Notes under the pieces: generated by a model | What the model was told of the DNA's origin: nothing | What the model saw: only the letters and a program-made list of their open reading frames with translations | Databases searched by the model: none | From: FEN-1297 sp963834015 | GTDB lineage: Bacteria; Bacteroidota; Ignavibacteria; Ignavibacteriales; Ignavibacteriaceae | Assembly: GCA_963834015.1 (NCBI GenBank) | Contig: CAWIAG010000002.1 | Location: 310,001 to 374,000 of the forward strand | Direction: 5' to 3' | Length of the DNA stretch: 64,000 bases | Program-made: the position numbers and the translations under genes | In this document: positions 28,426 through 37,502 of the stretch, piece after piece | How the letters are laid out: each line of letters opens with the position of its first letter | Position numbering within the stretch: position 1 is the first letter of the stretch

Positions 28426-31400
28426 TTAAATACTTCTCAGAGATTCGGGGATTGTAATTTCAAATACCGCCCCATTACCGCTGTTTTCTTTCAATATGAT
28501 ACTTCCGTTAATTCCCTCCATAAATCTTTTGGCTAGTTTGAGCCCCAAACCCATTCCTTTTTCCTTAGTTGTAAAATTTGATTCAAATATCTTATCCCTG
28601 ATTATTTCAGGTATACCGTTACCGTTATCACTTACAAGTAATTTAAATAAATTGTTATCAGATGTTAACGTTATAATAATCTTATTTGCATTAGCCTGGA
28701 TAGAATTCCTGATTAAGTTAATGAATAACCTTCTAAATTGGCTTTTATCACCCTCAACAAATGCAGAACTTAAAGAAGTGTGAATATCTAATTTTACATT
28801 TTCATCCGAAAATAAGTTTATAATATCTTTAATAACCGGCAATAAGTCAATCACTTCTAATTTATAATTAGGCATTCTGGCAAATCTTGAAAACTCAGAT
28901 GCGATTTGATTGAGATTTTCAATCTGGTTCAATATTGTTAATGAAACTTTTTCGAAAATAGAATCAAAATTTTTATTTTTGTCACGATATGAAACAATCA
29001 ATTGCTGTACGGCAAGTTTCATCGGCGTTAACGGATTTTTAATTTCATGAGCAACCTGTTTTGCCATTTCCTTCCATGCATTCTCCCTTTCTAATTCGGC
29101 ATGCTCAATCTGATTTTTCTGAAGTTCTTTAGTCATTGAATTAAAACCTGCCAGCAAGTCTTTTAGTTCGCCTTTTTCGTTGCTGTTTATTTCGAGGTTA
29201 AAGTCTCCCTGCGCAACAGATGTTGTCGCTTTTGTTAATCTTCTGATGGGCCGTGAAATTCTATTTGCCAAAAATGTGCTTATCAGAATCATAATTAAAG
29301 TTGCAAAAGAATAAATGCCAAAAAGGAAAACATCGATATCCATCACAGAATAAGTTAGCCTGACCTTATTGAAAGCATCATTAACGCCAACTATATAAGT
29401 TCTACCTTTTAAAGTAATTGTTTTATAGTATGAGTCATACTCGAAATCATCCACTTTCTCTTTGGTAAAATATTCGCGATAATTGAGATAGTTAAGCTGG
29501 TAATAAACTTCCGCGTTCAACTTATCGGAGAATAACCCGGCTTTATAATATTGTTCCCTGGAATTAAAAATCTGAAGCGGGCCTTCATAAACCGCGAAAG
29601 CTATACCGAGACTTTGTCCTGTTTTTTCAAAAGCCGTTTGTAAATTGCCGGAAGGGGACTCTGAAAGTTCTTCTTTCATAATATTGTCAACATATTTGAG
29701 CCTTTCAGATAACTCCTTTGAAACAGCATTATCAGTACGTTCCTTCACAACCTGCCGGTTATAAACTGCAAGTATAATTACAGGGATTATTGAAATAAAA
29801 AGGAAAGCTATCAATAATTGAGTTCGAAAAGTGTATTTAATTCTTTTAAAATTAAAGATAAACAGAATAAGAAGCAGGATTAGTATAAATATACTGTGGA
29901 TTATAAAAATCTTAAAAAAATTAAACAAATCCCATGAAATTCGTTTTTCTCTTGTTGATACTGCGGTAATAACAGGAATACTATTTGAAAATGTTTTTAG
30001 TATATAGGTATAATAATTTTCATTATTTAACGAAAGGTTTAACCAGGCTTCGTTATCAGGCGATAATTTTGCCGATAAAATAGGCTTTATCTGATCAAGA
30101 GAGGGATAAATATCTCCATATATATGAGTCAATTTGGAATCAGTAAATTCAAATATTTTAAGCCTTTGAACATCTAAAACCGAGTTAATAATATTAGTCT
30201 TTGATTCTAAAAAATCGGGCAGGCTATGAGAAACCAGGTTCTGCAGATCAAATCCAATTGAAACCGTGACAAAGCCCAGCAATTCACCGCGATCCAGCAC
30301 CGGGATAATACCTATAAAAATATTCTTTAATAAGTCATCAGGAGAATTTATTTCAACAATGTCTTTGTATCCACCCCTATTTTTAATAAATGATCCCGGC
30401 AGTTTTGTACCTAAATCAATTCCGGAATTAAACCCGCCAAGGAGATTTTGTTCCCTATCCCAAATATTCAACGAAGAATTAAGTGATTCTCTTTGCAGTG
30501 AACTATTTGCCCAAAGTTTGAAAGCGTCAGCCGTAAAATTTGAATTGCTTTTATAAAAATCTGATATTAATTCTTCATTTTCCGAAGCATTTTTTAGCGT
30601 CTCTTTTAATAAAAACCGCAGCAAATTATCATTAGGCCTGTTTATTTCAAGCGCTGTAGTTCTAAGTGAGTTTTTCTCCAATTCAAGATTGAAATAATTT
30701 AAAAGTGCAATTGATATCACTGAAGCGATCAGAGTAATATAAACAAAACAATAAGGGCCGCTTATTTCACCGAAATAAATTTGACGGGCAAGTATAAATG
30801 TTACAGCTATAATAATAGAAATTAAAAGCGGAGTTATAAGAGGCTCATCCTGAAACTTAATAAATAAAAATCCTAGAAACAGATAACCGAGAAAAAAAAC
30901 AATAATTATCCAATTCAATCGCTTTTTTTCAATTGACCGAAGAAAAGAAAATAATAACAAGATAAAAACAACCAGGGCTGTCATTGTTATAGTACCCAGC
31001 ATCAGAAGATTCAAATTCATCAGTACCGATGGCTGGTTCGGAATTAAATTCGAGTCTTTGAAAAACCTTAAAGTTGAATCAAATATTATACTCTTGACAG
31101 AAGCGCTAAAGCCTCTAATAGTAAAGAGGAAAATACATGTAACCGGGATGAATAAAATACTGCCAAGCCAAATTTTGCCGGGTTTATATTTTACCGGGCT
31201 TTTGATATAGCCAATTTGATATCTCAAAGCCTGCACACAAATTACAAGCGCAAATAATGCGGTAATGAAAAATTCTACCGGTGATTTTACAACTCCGTTT
31301 CCTAAAGTAGAAGAAAAATATTCCGGATCTATTAATGGCCCCTGAATGATATTAGCCGGAAAACTTAAGTAATATACAAGAATTCTGAAAGCTGCACAAT

Positions 31401-32271
31401 ATAAAGAGAGGATTAGTAATTTAACCGTCCTGTATTTAATATTACTAAATTTTTTGTTAAAGCCGGGGACTAATAGAAATACCGCCAATACTATAAGGAA
31501 TGACTGCAGCTTATTAATTAATTGAGAAGTATTCTCAAGAGCAGCATCTAAAGAAGGTTTGTAGAAAGATACTATACCTACTTTGCTCCCCTGATTATTT
31601 AAAAGAACAAACGAATATTTCCTTCCGTCTTTTGATTCTCCGGCAGTAAATGAATAATTCAGATTAAACTGGGTCTGATATATATCAGAAAAATCTTTGG
31701 ACAAATTAATTTCCTTGTAAAATTGATTTTGAAGAGAATAATATTTCTCAACAGGGATGCTTACCACAACATAGAATAGATCATTTTCAAAAAGTACAGT
31801 ATCGGTTACTGTTAAATATGCTTCCAGATCTGCTTTATAAAAATGTGCCTGACCCGCCGGGAAAGCCAAAGGGAAAATGTCATTCTGTGGAACTGCTATT
31901 GATGAATTCCATGCAATTAATTTACCATTCGGTGCTAAAACTTCTATTGAATATTTATTATAATCACTATAATTAGCAAAACTAATTAATGCCCCATAAG
32001 AACTTTTTGATGAATTAAGTGCATTCCTCAGCCTGTTTTTCAGTTGTTGAATATCATCAAGTAAACTATTCTCTTTTAAATGAAAAGAATAAGAAACAGA
32101 AGATTGAATTTCGCTTATTTTTGTTGAAAGATATTCATTCCAATTTTCTTTCTGATGCTTTAAATATATAGGCGAAATTATTCCTAAAATTAAAACAAGC
32201 ATTAAAATAAAAAAGACGATAGTAAAATACTTCCTATCGCCTTTCAGATTATTATAAATGTTTTGAAGCAT
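28426..32271 (-). CDS. giant NtrY-like membrane sensor histidine kinase
   Basis: A 1281-residue kinase. Residues 1-270 hold an N-terminal membrane anchor and an extracytoplasmic domain. A bundle of about eight membrane helices follows (about 250-530), then a second extracytoplasmic region (to about 780), two more helices, a third short outer segment and a helix near 1000. The cytoplasmic end has HAMP (NRISRPIRRLTKATTS), HisKA with His1075 in AHEIKNPLTP, the N box NLIRNSIQANA, G1 DNGNGIP and G2 GMGLGLKLAKRF. No response regulator lies next to it. Its start overlaps the stop of the upstream gene by one base, implying coupled translation. Confidence 0.92.
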   Translation of the reverse strand: MLQNIYNNLKGDRKYFTIVFFILMLVLILGIISPIYLKHQKENWNEYLSTKISEIQSSVSYSFHLKENSLLDDIQQLKNRLRNALNSSKSSYGALISFANYSDYNKYSIEVLAPNGKLIAWNSSIAVPQNDIFPLAFPAGQAHFYKADLEAYLTVTDTVLFENDLFYVVVSIPVEKYYSLQNQFYKEINLSKDFSDIYQTQFNLNYSFTAGESKDGRKYSFVLLNNQGSKVGIVSFYKPSLDAALENTSQLINKLQSFLIVLAVFLLVPGFNKKFSNIKYRTVKLLILSLYCAAFRILVYYLSFPANIIQGPLIDPEYFSSTLGNGVVKSPVEFFITALFALVICVQALRYQIGYIKSPVKYKPGKIWLGSILFIPVTCIFLFTIRGFSASVKSIIFDSTLRFFKDSNLIPNQPSVLMNLNLLMLGTITMTALVVFILLLFSFLRSIEKKRLNWIIIVFFLGYLFLGFLFIKFQDEPLITPLLISIIIAVTFILARQIYFGEISGPYCFVYITLIASVISIALLNYFNLELEKNSLRTTALEINRPNDNLLRFLLKETLKNASENEELISDFYKSNSNFTADAFKLWANSSLQRESLNSSLNIWDREQNLLGGFNSGIDLGTKLPGSFIKNRGGYKDIVEINSPDDLLKNIFIGIIPVLDRGELLGFVTVSIGFDLQNLVSHSLPDFLESKTNIINSVLDVQRLKIFEFTDSKLTHIYGDIYPSLDQIKPILSAKLSPDNEAWLNLSLNNENYYTYILKTFSNSIPVITAVSTREKRISWDLFNFFKIFIIHSIFILILLLILFIFNFKRIKYTFRTQLLIAFLFISIIPVIILAVYNRQVVKERTDNAVSKELSERLKYVDNIMKEELSESPSGNLQTAFEKTGQSLGIAFAVYEGPLQIFNSREQYYKAGLFSDKLNAEVYYQLNYLNYREYFTKEKVDDFEYDSYYKTITLKGRTYIVGVNDAFNKVRLTYSVMDIDVFLFGIYSFATLIMILISTFLANRISRPIRRLTKATTSVAQGDFNLEINSNEKGELKDLLAGFNSMTKELQKNQIEHAELERENAWKEMAKQVAHEIKNPLTPMKLAVQQLIVSYRDKNKNFDSIFEKVSLTILNQIENLNQIASEFSRFARMPNYKLEVIDLLPVIKDIINLFSDENVKLDIHTSLSSAFVEGDKSQFRRLFINLIRNSIQANANKIIITLTSDNNLFKLLVSDNGNGIPEIIRDKIFESNFTTKEKGMGLGLKLAKRFMEGINGSIILKENSGNGAVFEITIPESLRSI

Positions 32272-32951
32272 TAATTAATTGTAATTTGAGTTATTTGCCA
32301 TTTATTAGTACAATGCTTTAGGGAAATATAAATTTGAGAAAATTCTCTTCTCCCGTTAACTAAGAAATTATAAGTACCTGTAGCATAAACATTTTCTTCA
32401 TCCTCCTGTACATCATTTATATTTAATGATATCGCCTGATGAGTTCTTAAAAAATCCTGGATTACATAATACGCCTGATTAGAGCTATAATATGCGCTTA
32501 CCCCATTAGAAAGATTCAAATATATCTGTGAACTAAATAAATTAGAAAAAGAAGCGATTTTTCCTGAAGACATCCCATTCCCTATTCCATCCAAAGTTGT
32601 CCGGTAAGATTCTTTAAATGAATGCGTATTTTTACGTTCGATAATCCTTTTATCCTGGGCCAAATTGTAATTTGAACGAAGAGATTCTCTAAATGCTCGT
32701 GAATCTTCCCGCTGATTTAATGACTTTTTCGGTCGCAGCATATAATTTGATTGCAAAGGTGTTTTAAAAGAGTGTTCACTTTCCTTTCCGTTCCCCCATT
32801 TGTCCTGTTTAAGAATATAATGTGAATGATAAGGTTGTTTATATGAGGGCGTATTTTTCCTAACGGCTGCACCTTTGTCCTGAGCAAGACCATAAAAAAC
32901 CATAAGGCCTGCTATTAACACAATAGAAAATATGGAATAAAGTTTATTCAT
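32271..32951 (-). CDS. exported DUF4783-like protein with four 25-residue repeats
   Basis: A 226-residue exported protein. A signal peptide (residues 1 to about 22) is followed by four near-tandem 25-residue repeats at 23-47, 48-72, 73-97 and 98-120, each built on QDK-N7-H/RSF-K-x3-x-SNYxL. A C-terminal domain (about 125-226) resembles the DUF4783/NTF2-like group seen in Bacteroidota: SNLFSSQIYLNLSNGVSAYYS and GTYNFLVNGRREFSQIYISL. It heads a three-gene set with the sensor kinase (1-base overlap) and the AddA-like gene. It could be a periplasmic ligand-binding or envelope-stress partner of the kinase; that is inference. Confidence 0.75.
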   Translation of the reverse strand: MNKLYSIFSIVLIAGLMVFYGLAQDKGAAVRKNTPSYKQPYHSHYILKQDKWGNGKESEHSFKTPLQSNYMLRPKKSLNQREDSRAFRESLRSNYNLAQDKRIIERKNTHSFKESYRTTLDGIGNGMSSGKIASFSNLFSSQIYLNLSNGVSAYYSSNQAYYVIQDFLRTHQAISLNINDVQEDEENVYATGTYNFLVNGRREFSQIYISLKHCTNKWQITQITIN

Positions 32952-33044
32952 CTATTATATATGTCTAATTTAATTAATAAATAGACATAAATCTATAAGC
33001 CTATTAAAAACAATCCTCTAGTACTAATTTAATTAAGTTAAGAA

Positions 33045-33866
33045 CTAATTTTTGTTTGACGTATTACGCTGCAAAGTACTTCTTACTACGTTGGAGCGGC
33101 CTATTTTTAATTCAGTATTGCCTTCTACAGTCTGAAAAGCCCAATCAAAAATCAACCTGTCGCTTGTAATACTGCTAACCCTGATTTTTGCATAATAATT
33201 ATCCCACGTCCATATTGCGTATGTATGGCCTGCAATAGCAACCGCATCTGTTGCCGGAGTCCAGCCTGTTGTGGGCGCATAAGGTATATCATAAATATCC
33301 GTAGTAGGGCCCATATCCTGGATATAAGTATCGCTCCAAACATCAATAAAAGGTGTGCCGTTATTATTATCATAAAAGAAATCTGCAGTTTTATCATTAT
33401 ACTGTACAACTGAAAAAGAATTGAAAGAAAAACCGGATGTACCGGGGTAACTTCGATAATTAAATATAGTTGTATTAAAACCTTCAGGGCGCGGAGTAGC
33501 GCTAATATCCTGTTTGCTTAATTCACTTTCGTTTCCGTTATAATCATAAGCTGTCACCGCATAGAAATAAGTGATTCCGTTTCTAGCGCTGAAATCTGTA
33601 AAATAATTATTTTTGGTAGAACCAATTAAAGTGTATTTACCGTAATAATTAAACGCAGAATATACATTGTACCCTTCAACATCATGTTCTGGGCTTAAAT
33701 TCCACGAAATATCTACTCTATTATCGCCGTTTAATATAACGATGCCGGTTGGAGCTGCCGGAGGTGTGTTATCAATATTGTCAAAATTATCCCTATCATG
33801 CATCCTGCATGCCGGAAGCATAAAAAAAGACAACAGTGTGATTGTAGAAAAGATAAATTTTTTCAT
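33045..33866 (-). CDS. lipoprotein with fibronectin type III domain
   Basis: A 273-residue lipoprotein. The signal peptide ends in a lipobox, LPAC, with the acylated Cys at residue 20. Residues about 35-130 form an FN3 domain (PAAPTGIVILNGDNRVDISW through GITYFYAVTAYDYNGNES). The remaining 140 residues are a beta-rich domain of unknown type. It probably sits in the outer membrane or on the surface. It is transcribed toward the DUF4783 gene, which begins 93 bases downstream, so the two could share a transcript. Confidence 0.85.
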   Translation of the reverse strand: MKKFIFSTITLLSFFMLPACRMHDRDNFDNIDNTPPAAPTGIVILNGDNRVDISWNLSPEHDVEGYNVYSAFNYYGKYTLIGSTKNNYFTDFSARNGITYFYAVTAYDYNGNESELSKQDISATPRPEGFNTTIFNYRSYPGTSGFSFNSFSVVQYNDKTADFFYDNNNGTPFIDVWSDTYIQDMGPTTDIYDIPYAPTTGWTPATDAVAIAGHTYAIWTWDNYYAKIRVSSITSDRLIFDWAFQTVEGNTELKIGRSNVVRSTLQRNTSNKN

Positions 33867-34024
33867 ATTGCACCTTAAATTTTAGATCAATACAACTATC
33901 CAAAATAGATGCCACAAGAAAAGCGGGTTTATTTGAAAATTTAGAGGATCGGCGGTTTAAGAATGTACTCTTTATTATACATAATGTATAGCTTTTACTA
34001 TTTTAAAGTAAATAAAAAAAGTTA

Positions 34025-35317
34025 TTAAAGTTTAAAATATTTGTCCTGATAAAACATCATTTGTTTATTTAGAACTGCAACAGCTTTTCCGGTTAAAAGT
34101 CTTTTATCAAATGGTGAATTTTTTGATTTACTCTTGGATTTTGTTAAATCAACAGTCCAAATTTCATCAATATCTAGGATAGTGAAATTAGCCGTCTGTC
34201 CCGGTTCAAATTTGGGTATAGGGATATTTAATATTTTACGGGGATTGATAGACATTTTTTCAATTAATTTTTCAAGATTTATTATTTTTTTATGAACAAG
34301 TTCTGTAAGCGCTAAACCAACTTCAGTTTCAAGTCCTATAATCCCGTTAGGTGCATGTTCAAACTCTTCTTCTTTTTCTTCCAAAGAATGAGGTGCATGG
34401 TCGCTTGCAATGCAATCAATAGTCCCATCTTTTAATCCGCAGTATACTTCATCCAGATCTTCCTGGGTTCTAAGCGGTGGATTCATTTTAGTATTTGTAT
34501 CATAAGTTTTTACAGCATCATCAGTTAAAGTGAAATGATGCGGAGAAACTTCTGAAGTAACTTTTAATCCTTTTTTCTTGGCTTCCCTGACCAATTCAAT
34601 AGATTTTTTTGTACTAATATGTGCTATATGAATTTTGCCGCCGGTATACTCCGAAACCATAATATCTCTGATTACAATCAAATCTTCCGCAATAGAAGGG
34701 ATTGGAGGTAAACCAAGCCTGGTTGAATTAATACTTTCATTCATGGCTCCCCCGGCAAGGGATTCATCTTCACAATGTTCAATAATAGGCATATCGAACA
34801 TTTTTGAATATTCAAGCGCCCTTTTGAGAATGCTTGCGGTTTTTATTGCAACTCCATCGTCGGAAAATCCGACAGCACCGGCATCTTTCAATTCGGCCAT
34901 CGGGGAAATTACTTCACCCTTCCGGCCCAAAGTAGCGGCGCCAACAATATGAACATTCACAAGATGAGCAGAAGATTGTTTATGAATAAGCTCCATAACT
35001 TCAGCGGAATCTATTGCAGGTTCGGTATTCGGCATACAAGCAATACCTGTAAACCCTCCGATTGCGGCTGCATTACAACCCGTAATAACCGTTTCTTCAT
35101 CTTCTCTTCCGGGTTCTCTCAAATGGACATGCATATCGAACAGCCCCGGCACAACATACTTACCGCTAAAGTTAAATACTTCAGCGCCGGCAGAATCTTC
35201 TTTTGTTAAATTTCCAATTTTTGTAATTACTCCATCAATTAATAAAACATCTACACCCTTCTCATTTATCTTTTGTTCCGGGTGGAGTAAGTTTATATTT
35301 TTTAATACTGCTTTCAT
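34025..35317 (-). CDS. pyrC: dihydroorotase
   Basis: A 430-residue type I (long) dihydroorotase that closes carbamoyl-aspartate to dihydroorotate in pyrimidine synthesis. Metal ligands are visible in DMHVHLREPG, the HCEDESL and IHIAHIST histidines and DHAPHSLEEKE. The catalytic-loop region NGIIGLETEVGLALTELV is typical. The start at Met-Lys-Ala-Val is taken because a longer frame to 35374 would run into pyrB. The gene begins 10 bases after the pyrB stop, as the last gene of pyrRBC. Confidence 0.95.
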   Translation of the reverse strand: MKAVLKNINLLHPEQKINEKGVDVLLIDGVITKIGNLTKEDSAGAEVFNFSGKYVVPGLFDMHVHLREPGREDEETVITGCNAAAIGGFTGIACMPNTEPAIDSAEVMELIHKQSSAHLVNVHIVGAATLGRKGEVISPMAELKDAGAVGFSDDGVAIKTASILKRALEYSKMFDMPIIEHCEDESLAGGAMNESINSTRLGLPPIPSIAEDLIVIRDIMVSEYTGGKIHIAHISTKKSIELVREAKKKGLKVTSEVSPHHFTLTDDAVKTYDTNTKMNPPLRTQEDLDEVYCGLKDGTIDCIASDHAPHSLEEKEEEFEHAPNGIIGLETEVGLALTELVHKKIINLEKLIEKMSINPRKILNIPIPKFEPGQTANFTILDIDEIWTVDLTKSKSKSKNSPFDKRLLTGKAVAVLNKQMMFYQDKYFKL

Positions 35318-35327
35318 TATAATCCCT

Positions 35328-36248
35328 TTAATTAAGAGTTCCGAGCAGATATAAGACTGCCATTCTGACAGCAACTCCGTTAGTAACCTGCCGTAAAATT
35401 ATTTGATTTAACCCGTCTGCCACTCCTGAAGAAAGTTCAACCCCGCGGTTGATAGGACCCGGATGAAGGATTAAAATATCTTTACCGTTTTTCTCCAATC
35501 TTTCCTCTGTAATTCCAAAATATTTTGCATACTCTCTGATAGAAGGGAAATATTCGCGGGCTTTTCTTTCAAGCTGGATTCTGAGAACATTTAATACATC
35601 ATTCTCCTGGATTGCTTCATCAATATCGTAAATAACTTTAACACCCAGTTCTTCAATAAACCGTGGAATCATAGTCAGCGGCCCACACACGGAAACTTCA
35701 GCGCCCATCGTTTTTAAACCATATATGTTGGAAAGTGCAACCCGGCTATGTGAAATATCTCCTACTATGCAAACTTTTAATCCTTCCAGCTTCATCAGCT
35801 TTTCTCTGATAGAGTACATATCAAGTAAAGCCTGAGTTGGGTGCTCATGAATACCATCTCCGGCATTGATAACATTCGCATCGCATATTTTAGTAAGAAA
35901 TAAGGGAGCGCCGGCAGTAGAGTGGCGGACTACCACCATATCCACCTTCATCGCTTCAATATTCCTCATAGTATCCTTAAAGGATTCGCCTTTACTTACA
36001 CTGCTGGCAGAAACTGCAAAGTTCACTGAATCGGCAGATAATCTTTTCTCGGCAAGTTCAAAGGATATTCTTGTACGGGTTGAATTTTCATAAAAAAGGT
36101 TTACAATAGTTTTTCCCTGCAAAGTGGGTACCCTTTTAATTGGACGCTCCAATACTTCGCGAAATGTTGTTGCAGTGTCTAAAATTAATTGGATATCTTC
36201 TTTTGGAACCCCTTGTAAGCCTAACAAGTGTCTACTGGTTAACGGCAT
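35328..36248 (-). CDS. pyrB: aspartate carbamoyltransferase catalytic subunit
   Basis: A 306-residue enzyme that joins carbamoyl phosphate and aspartate in the first committed step of pyrimidine synthesis. The carbamoyl-phosphate motif FYENSTRTRISFELAEKRL, the HPTQALLDMYSI motif and the aspartate-site HPGPINRGVEL are all present. The length is that of catalytic chains without regulatory subunit, and no pyrI is adjacent. It lies 20 bases after pyrR and 10 before pyrC, in an operon headed by a PyrR leader. Confidence 0.97.
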   Translation of the reverse strand: MPLTSRHLLGLQGVPKEDIQLILDTATTFREVLERPIKRVPTLQGKTIVNLFYENSTRTRISFELAEKRLSADSVNFAVSASSVSKGESFKDTMRNIEAMKVDMVVVRHSTAGAPLFLTKICDANVINAGDGIHEHPTQALLDMYSIREKLMKLEGLKVCIVGDISHSRVALSNIYGLKTMGAEVSVCGPLTMIPRFIEELGVKVIYDIDEAIQENDVLNVLRIQLERKAREYFPSIREYAKYFGITEERLEKNGKDILILHPGPINRGVELSSGVADGLNQIILRQVTNGVAVRMAVLYLLGTLN

Positions 36249-36268
36249 AAATTTTTCTCAAATTAAAA

Positions 36269-36814
36269 TTAGTCTTCTTTAGTATCAATTAAGTAAATTG
36301 CATCTTCGCTGTCGATTTCAGTCATTTTAACTTTGATTTCTTCATCAACTGAAGTGGGAATATTTTTACCCACATAATCGGCGCGAATAGGAAGCTCTCT
36401 ATGACCACGGTCAATGAGGACGAACAATTGTATGGTACTCGGCCTCCCTAAGTCCATTATTGCATTAAGTGCAGACCTCACAGTTCGTCCTGTGTACAAT
36501 ACATCATCAGCAAGTATAATGTCTTTATCATTTATGTTAAAAGTAATGTCTGAAACTGAAACTTCAGGTTGTTTTAATCTTGTTCTGAAATCGTCCCGGT
36601 ATAATGTTACATCTAAAACACCAATAGGAAGTTCAATCTTCTCAATTTCTTTAATTTTTAGAAATAACCTTTTGGCAAGAAATTCACCGCGGGTTCGCAT
36701 TCCCATTAATACAAGGTTTTTTGAGCCTTTATTCTGTTCCAGAATTTCGTGAGCAATCCTGGTAATAATCCTGTTAAACCCCGGTTCGTCTATTAATTTT
36801 GATTTTACTTTCAT
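36269..36814 (-). CDS. pyrR: PyrR, pyrimidine operon regulator / uracil phosphoribosyltransferase
   Basis: A 181-residue PRTase-fold protein with the PRPP motif ILADDVLYTGRTVRSAL. PyrR binds UMP/UTP and a conserved RNA loop in pyr leaders, and usually also has uracil phosphoribosyltransferase activity. The ATG at 36814 is chosen over a TTG two codons earlier because GGAGGA lies 10 bases upstream. This gene opens the pyrRBC operon, and its own leader holds a PyrR-loop candidate, so autoregulation is likely. Confidence 0.96.
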   Translation of the reverse strand: MKVKSKLIDEPGFNRIITRIAHEILEQNKGSKNLVLMGMRTRGEFLAKRLFLKIKEIEKIELPIGVLDVTLYRDDFRTRLKQPEVSVSDITFNINDKDIILADDVLYTGRTVRSALNAIMDLGRPSTIQLFVLIDRGHRELPIRADYVGKNIPTSVDEEIKVKMTEIDSEDAIYLIDTKED

Positions 36815-36824
36815 ATACAAAAAA

Positions 36825-36902
36825 TCCTCCTTAGCTTAATGCCTTGGAGGTTTCCTATTAAGTTTTTAATCTCTTTTTTCATCCTTTTCCACCTCTCGGG
36901 AT
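36825..36902 (-). promoter_or_regulatory. PyrR-responsive leader with SD-masking hairpin
   Basis: Reading on the minus strand, 36902-36881 gives ATCCCGAGAGGTGG then AAAAGGAT. This matches the PyrR binding consensus ARUCCNGNGAGGYU, and the AUCC/GGAU ends close a hairpin. About 30 bases later CCTCC (36850-36846) can pair with GGAGG (36830-36826), which is the pyrR ribosome site and is followed by TTTTTT. The second hairpin could act as terminator, as ribosome-site mask, or both. GAGGT within the PyrR loop can pair with ACCTC of the second hairpin, giving mutually exclusive folds. The mechanism is inference; the motif match is seen. Confidence 0.8.
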
Positions 36903-37084
36903 AGAGTTAAAGGTTAATTATTTATATTATAAATCTAAAATTATTTGGTATAAAAGTAAAGAAATAATTTGCAATAATTTAAAATTGCGGCCATTTCTTT
37001 TAATCATAATATTTATTCCACTCTTTTTTGGAATTTGAATGGATAGCGATTAATTTGCACTGGAGAAATAAAAAACATGATTTT

Positions 37085-37502
37085 CGGGGTGTAGCGCAGC
37101 CCGGTTAGCGCGTCCCGATTTGGATCGGGAAGGTACTCGGTTCTTTTGATTTTGGTGAGATTATTGTTCTGATTTTTTCGGGGTGTAGCGCAGCCCGGTT
37201 AGCGCGTCCCGATTTGGATCGGGAAGGTACTCGGTTCTTTTGATTTTGGTGAGATTATTGTTCTGATTTTTTCGGGGTGTAGCGCAGCCCGGTTAGCGCG
37301 TCCCGATTTGGATCGGGAAGGTTCCCGGTTCTCTTGATTTTGGTGAGATTATTGTTCTGATTTTTTCGGGGTGTAGCGCAGCCCGGTTAGCGCGTCCCGA
37401 TTTGGATCGGGAAGGTTCCCGGTTCTCTTGATTTTGGTGAGATTATTGTTCTGATTTTTTCGGGGTGTAGCGCAGCCCGGTTAGCGCGTCCCGATTTGGA
37501 TC
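37085..37502 (+). repeat. 94-bp tandem array of truncated tRNA-Pro units (units 1-5)
   Basis: Units begin at 37085, 37179, 37273, 37367 and 37461, exactly 94 bp apart. Each starts with the tRNA-Pro 5' acceptor strand CGGGGTG, an intact D arm GCGC-N10-GCGC, an anticodon-arm-like hairpin TCCCGAT-TTGG-ATCGGGA, and the first half of the T stem ending GGTTC. Each then switches to a 34-base spacer in place of the T loop, 3' T stem and 3' acceptor strand. Units 1-2 differ slightly from 3-6 in the T-stem half. None can fold into a complete tRNA. Unit 5 is cut by an IS4-type element. Confidence 0.95.

Noticed and set aside
36269..36820. TTG start two codons before the pyrR ATG
   Set aside because: The GGAGGA site is 10 bases from the ATG but only 4 from the TTG, and the ATG start matches the family.
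37085..37178. Truncated units as functional tRNA-Pro(UGG) genes
   Set aside because: TTTGG in the hairpin loop suggests a UGG anticodon, but the 3' T stem, T loop and 3' acceptor strand are replaced by an unrelated spacer, so no cloverleaf can form.
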